Of a stretch of 8,126 nucleotides of DNA, positions 5,793-8,126 are shown in pieces. Every line of letters begins with the position of its first letter. Position 1 is the stretch's first letter. The stretch comes from Candidatus Zixiibacteriota bacterium (GTDB taxonomy: Bacteria; SM23-81; DAOVCL01): NCBI GenBank assembly GCA_030670005.1, contig DAOVCL010000085.1, positions 1-8,126 of the forward strand. The letters are read 5' to 3'. Position numbers and translations under genes: made by a program. The notes under the pieces were generated by a model, which saw only the letters and a program-made list of their open reading frames with translations, did no database searches and was not told the origin of the DNA.

Positions 5793-8126
5793 ATGAAGAG
5801 AATCTTGCTCTTATTGATGATAACCCTCTTAGCCTGGGGATGCAGCAAAAAACACAAAGCCTTTTCTCCCACCGAGGTGAGTTTTCCCTCTACCCCTAAG
5901 GGCCTCACGGCCACAGTAGGGGATGGGGAGATAACCCTGATCTGGAACGATGATGAAGAGGTGAGAGGATTCTATATCTATCGGGCCGACTCGGCAACTG
6001 CAGAGTTCGTGAGGAGGGACTCGACCTCTTCCCCCTCCTATATTGACTCAGGGCTGCTTAATAACCAGGAGTATTTCTACAAGGTATCTGCATACAATCT
6101 TCAGGGCTACGAAGGGAACTGTTCCTCAGTGATCTCAGCCACTCCCAGTGCCTATGACCTGCTCATCGAGGGTGGGAAAGAGTTTACCAACCTCCAGGAG
6201 ATCGAGGTTACCCTTACAGCTCCCCAGGGAATCTCCCTGATGATGTTGGCCAACGACTCCCTGTTTACTAACGGTTCCTGGGAGCCCTTCTCTCCGGAAA
6301 GGGAGTGGACCCTCACCCAGGGGGATGGGGAGAAGTGGGTATTTGCTAAGTTTAAGGATTCTAAGGGGATAGAGACGAAAACCCCAGCCTCAGATAAGAT
6401 AATCCTGGATACCCAGGCCTCCATAAAGATGGTCAGTGAGAACTCCGAGGGGAAGATACTTGCCCCAGGGGACACAATCCACTTTGAGCTTGATGCCGGA
6501 GAGCCAGATGGAGAGGCTACGGTGGATATAGGGACTATCCAGATGGGGATAATCCTCCAGGATATGGGAGATGGGACTTATACCTCAGATTTCATCATCC
6601 CTGGAGCCCTAGAGGTCCTCCAGGCCAAGGTGGTTGGCCACTTCACCGACCGGGCAGGAAACCAGGCCCCTCCGGTCAATGCCCAGGGGGTGGTTACCAT
6701 TCAGAGTCCGCCACCCCCGGTGGAGTTGAGGCCACCCACACCTGTAGGGAACTCCACCACATCCTTGAACCTCTCCTGGTCTCCATCTGGGGCCGAGGAC
6801 TTCGCCTCCTACATTCTCTTTCGGACTGAGGAACCCCAAGTTGACTCCACATCCACCTTGGTAACTACCATAACCGAGATCAGCACAACTTCCTTTGAGG
6901 ATACAGAACTGAAGGAGGATACTGACTACTGGTATAGGCTTTATGTCTTTGATCAGAGCGGGCTCTCTTCCTCCAGTAACCAGGTTAAAGGGACGACAAA
7001 GCCGAATAAGCCACCTATCGCAGTCCATCTTTATCCCCCTTCGCCTGTTGTGGGCTCCTTCTCCCAGCTCAACCTCTCCTGGAGCCAGAACTCAGATGAA
7101 GATTTTGCCTCCTATAACCTCTATCGTTCCCCAAGCTCTGGGGTAGATTCTGCCTCCATACTGGTAACTTCAATCACCAACCAGACCACTACGGCCTATC
7201 AGGACACCGGGCTGGATGAGAATACAAGCTACTATTATCGGGTCTATGTCTGGGACAGAGGCGGCCTTGCAGCCGGCAGCAACCAGGAGGAGGGAAGGAC
7301 AAACCAAGATGAGCCGCCTGAGCCAGTGGTCCTCCATTCGCCAAACCCCATCTCCTCAAACCAGATCGATCTCTCCTGGAGCCAGAGCGAGGAGAAGGAC
7401 TTTGCCTCCTACAAGCTCTTCCGTTCCTCATCCTCGGGGGTAGATTCGACTTCCTGGCTGGCTGCTACAATAAGGGAGAAATTCCAAACAACCTATCAGG
7501 ACACAGGGCTTGATGGGGATAAGACCTATTATTATCGCATCTTCGTCTATGACAAAGGGGGAAATGGAAGGGGAAGCAATGAGGTATGGGCTACCACTGA
7601 GAATAGTCCGCCTCAACCCCTCGTTTTGGATGGGGTAACCGTTATAGATACTTCATCTTTGGGCCTCTCCTGGAGCAGAAGCGAGGAGGAGGATTTCCAG
7701 AGTTACAGGATATATCGCTCCCATCATCCGGGTGTCAACCTCTCCTCAGAGCTAATTGGGGAGATAACTGACCCCTCTACCATCAGTTTAGTGGACAGCG
7801 GATTGGATGACAACAGGGAATACTGGTATCGGGTCTATGTTTTTGACGATGGAGGCCTCTGGGCAGGGAGCAACGAGGAGAGCGGAACCACGGAGAATGG
7901 ATACCCTCAGGCAGTCACCCTCTCCGAGCCCGGGGATGAGTCAGAGAGATCTTTAACCCTTTCCTGGACAGAGAACTCCGATTATGACTTCTCCTCCTAC
8001 CGCATCTACCGTTCCCTCTATCCAGGGGTGAGCTCAGGCTCCCGGCTTGTTGGGGAGCTTCCGGAGAGGACATCGACTACCTATCAGGATACTAACCTTG
8101 TTTCCAATACCACCTATTATTACCGG
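5793..8126 (+). CDS. FN3-repeat surface lipoprotein, 3' end beyond the window
   Basis: The frame is open from ATG at 5793 to the window edge: 778 residues and no stop. AAGGAG, overlapping the previous stop codon, lies 6 bases upstream. The N-terminus is a signal peptide ending LLAWGC; Cys17 is the likely lipidated residue, although Trp at -2 makes the lipobox atypical. Domains in order are: fibronectin type III (FN3) at about 34-117; an Ig-like beta region at 118-205 with GDGEKWVFAKFKD; a second beta region at 206-303; then FN3 domains at about 307-402, 405-503, 508-602, 605-700 and 703 onward, the last one cut off. Each later FN3 repeats LSWS, DFxSYxLYRS, a GVDS-like turn, GLDxNxxYYYRVYV and DxGGL-GSN. 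Apart from Cys17, Cys110 is the only cysteine. It is presumably anchored on a membrane and projects a rod of beta domains for adhesion, scaffolding or glycan binding. The role is inferred, and enzymatic domains could follow beyond the edge. Confidence 0.85.
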   Translation, partial: MKRILLLLMITLLAWGCSKKHKAFSPTEVSFPSTPKGLTATVGDGEITLIWNDDEEVRGFYIYRADSATAEFVRRDSTSSPSYIDSGLLNNQEYFYKVSAYNLQGYEGNCSSVISATPSAYDLLIEGGKEFTNLQEIEVTLTAPQGISLMMLANDSLFTNGSWEPFSPEREWTLTQGDGEKWVFAKFKDSKGIETKTPASDKIILDTQASIKMVSENSEGKILAPGDTIHFELDAGEPDGEATVDIGTIQMGIILQDMGDGTYTSDFIIPGALEVLQAKVVGHFTDRAGNQAPPVNAQGVVTIQSPPPPVELRPPTPVGNSTTSLNLSWSPSGAEDFASYILFRTEEPQVDSTSTLVTTITEISTTSFEDTELKEDTDYWYRLYVFDQSGLSSSSNQVKGTTKPNKPPIAVHLYPPSPVVGSFSQLNLSWSQNSDEDFASYNLYRSPSSGVDSASILVTSITNQTTTAYQDTGLDENTSYYYRVYVWDRGGLAAGSNQEEGRTNQDEPPEPVVLHSPNPISSNQIDLSWSQSEEKDFASYKLFRSSSSGVDSTSWLAATIREKFQTTYQDTGLDGDKTYYYRIFVYDKGGNGRGSNEVWATTENSPPQPLVLDGVTVIDTSSLGLSWSRSEEEDFQSYRIYRSHHPGVNLSSELIGEITDPSTISLVDSGLDDNREYWYRVYVFDDGGLWAGSNEESGTTENGYPQAVTLSEPGDESERSLTLSWTENSDYDFSSYRIYRSLYPGVSSGSRLVGELPERTSTTYQDTNLVSNTTYYYR
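6711..8126 (+). repeat. Tandem FN3-coding repeats of about 295-300 bases
   Basis: Five successive units begin near 6711, 7005, 7314, 7605 and 7899; the last is cut by the edge. The conserved tryptophans are residues 329, 430, 529, 627 and 725, spaced 101, 99, 98 and 98. The third and fourth units are also close at DNA level: CTCTCCTGGAGCCAGA and TTTGCCTCCTA recur at matching places around 7075-7110 and 7371-7411. Similarity at this level suggests duplication or gene conversion within the array. Confidence 0.8.

Noticed and set aside
6609..7028. Minus-strand frame opposite the FN3 lipoprotein, and similar ones at 6152-6475, 7189-7431 and 7428-7616
   Set aside because: These are shadows of a repetitive coding region on the opposite strand, lacking ribosome-binding sites.
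6711..8126. Array of spaced repeats considered as CRISPR
   Set aside because: The repeat period is about 300 bases and in frame, and it encodes FN3 domains; it has no short repeat/spacer structure.

Overview
The window looks bacterial. Strong AAAGGAGG-type ribosome-binding sites, a sigma-70-like promoter with a perfect TTGACA box, a Sec signal peptide and a probable lipoprotein signal are all visible. Arginine is written largely with AGG/AGA and isoleucine often with ATA, a habit common in thermophiles. An archaeal-type phosphoglycerate mutase, a PEGA-DUF5683 protein and an FN3-repeat lipoprotein together suggest an uncultivated candidate phylum (Zixibacteria, KSB1, WOR-3 or Omnitrophica-like). 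The phylum is inference and cannot be settled from this window.

Left half, minus strand. A sigma-70-like promoter near 3300 drives a class I/II PLP aminotransferase (2086-3249). Ten bases later comes a 115-residue helical protein of unknown function (1728-2075), which overlaps a 54-residue zinc-ribbon protein (1594-1758) in another frame. These two may be one gene split by a single-base frameshift. A 372-base gap then carries a nested inverted-repeat (MITE/REP-like) element, followed by apgM (19-1221, TTG start). A ribosome-binding-site-like sequence at the left edge suggests a further gene just outside the window. The identifiable enzymes are metabolic: glycolysis/gluconeogenesis and amino-acid transamination.

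Right half, plus strand. A 549-base divergent intergenic region separates the aminotransferase operon from a polyprenyl-phosphate sugar transferase (3799-4719), the first membrane step of surface-glycan assembly. After a 343-base gap with a candidate promoter comes a two-gene unit. Its first gene is a membrane protein with a PEGA domain and a DUF5683 domain (5063-5782). Its second is a large probable lipoprotein with a tandem array of fibronectin type III domains (5793 to beyond 8126, cut by the window edge). All three right-hand genes point to the cell envelope, but nothing shows that the sugar transferase acts with the other two.

No tRNA, rRNA, CRISPR array, transposase, phage gene or recognisable defence system was seen. 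The least ordinary items are the nested inverted-repeat element, the overlapping coiled-coil/zinc-ribbon pair and the PEGA-DUF5683/FN3 lipoprotein pair.
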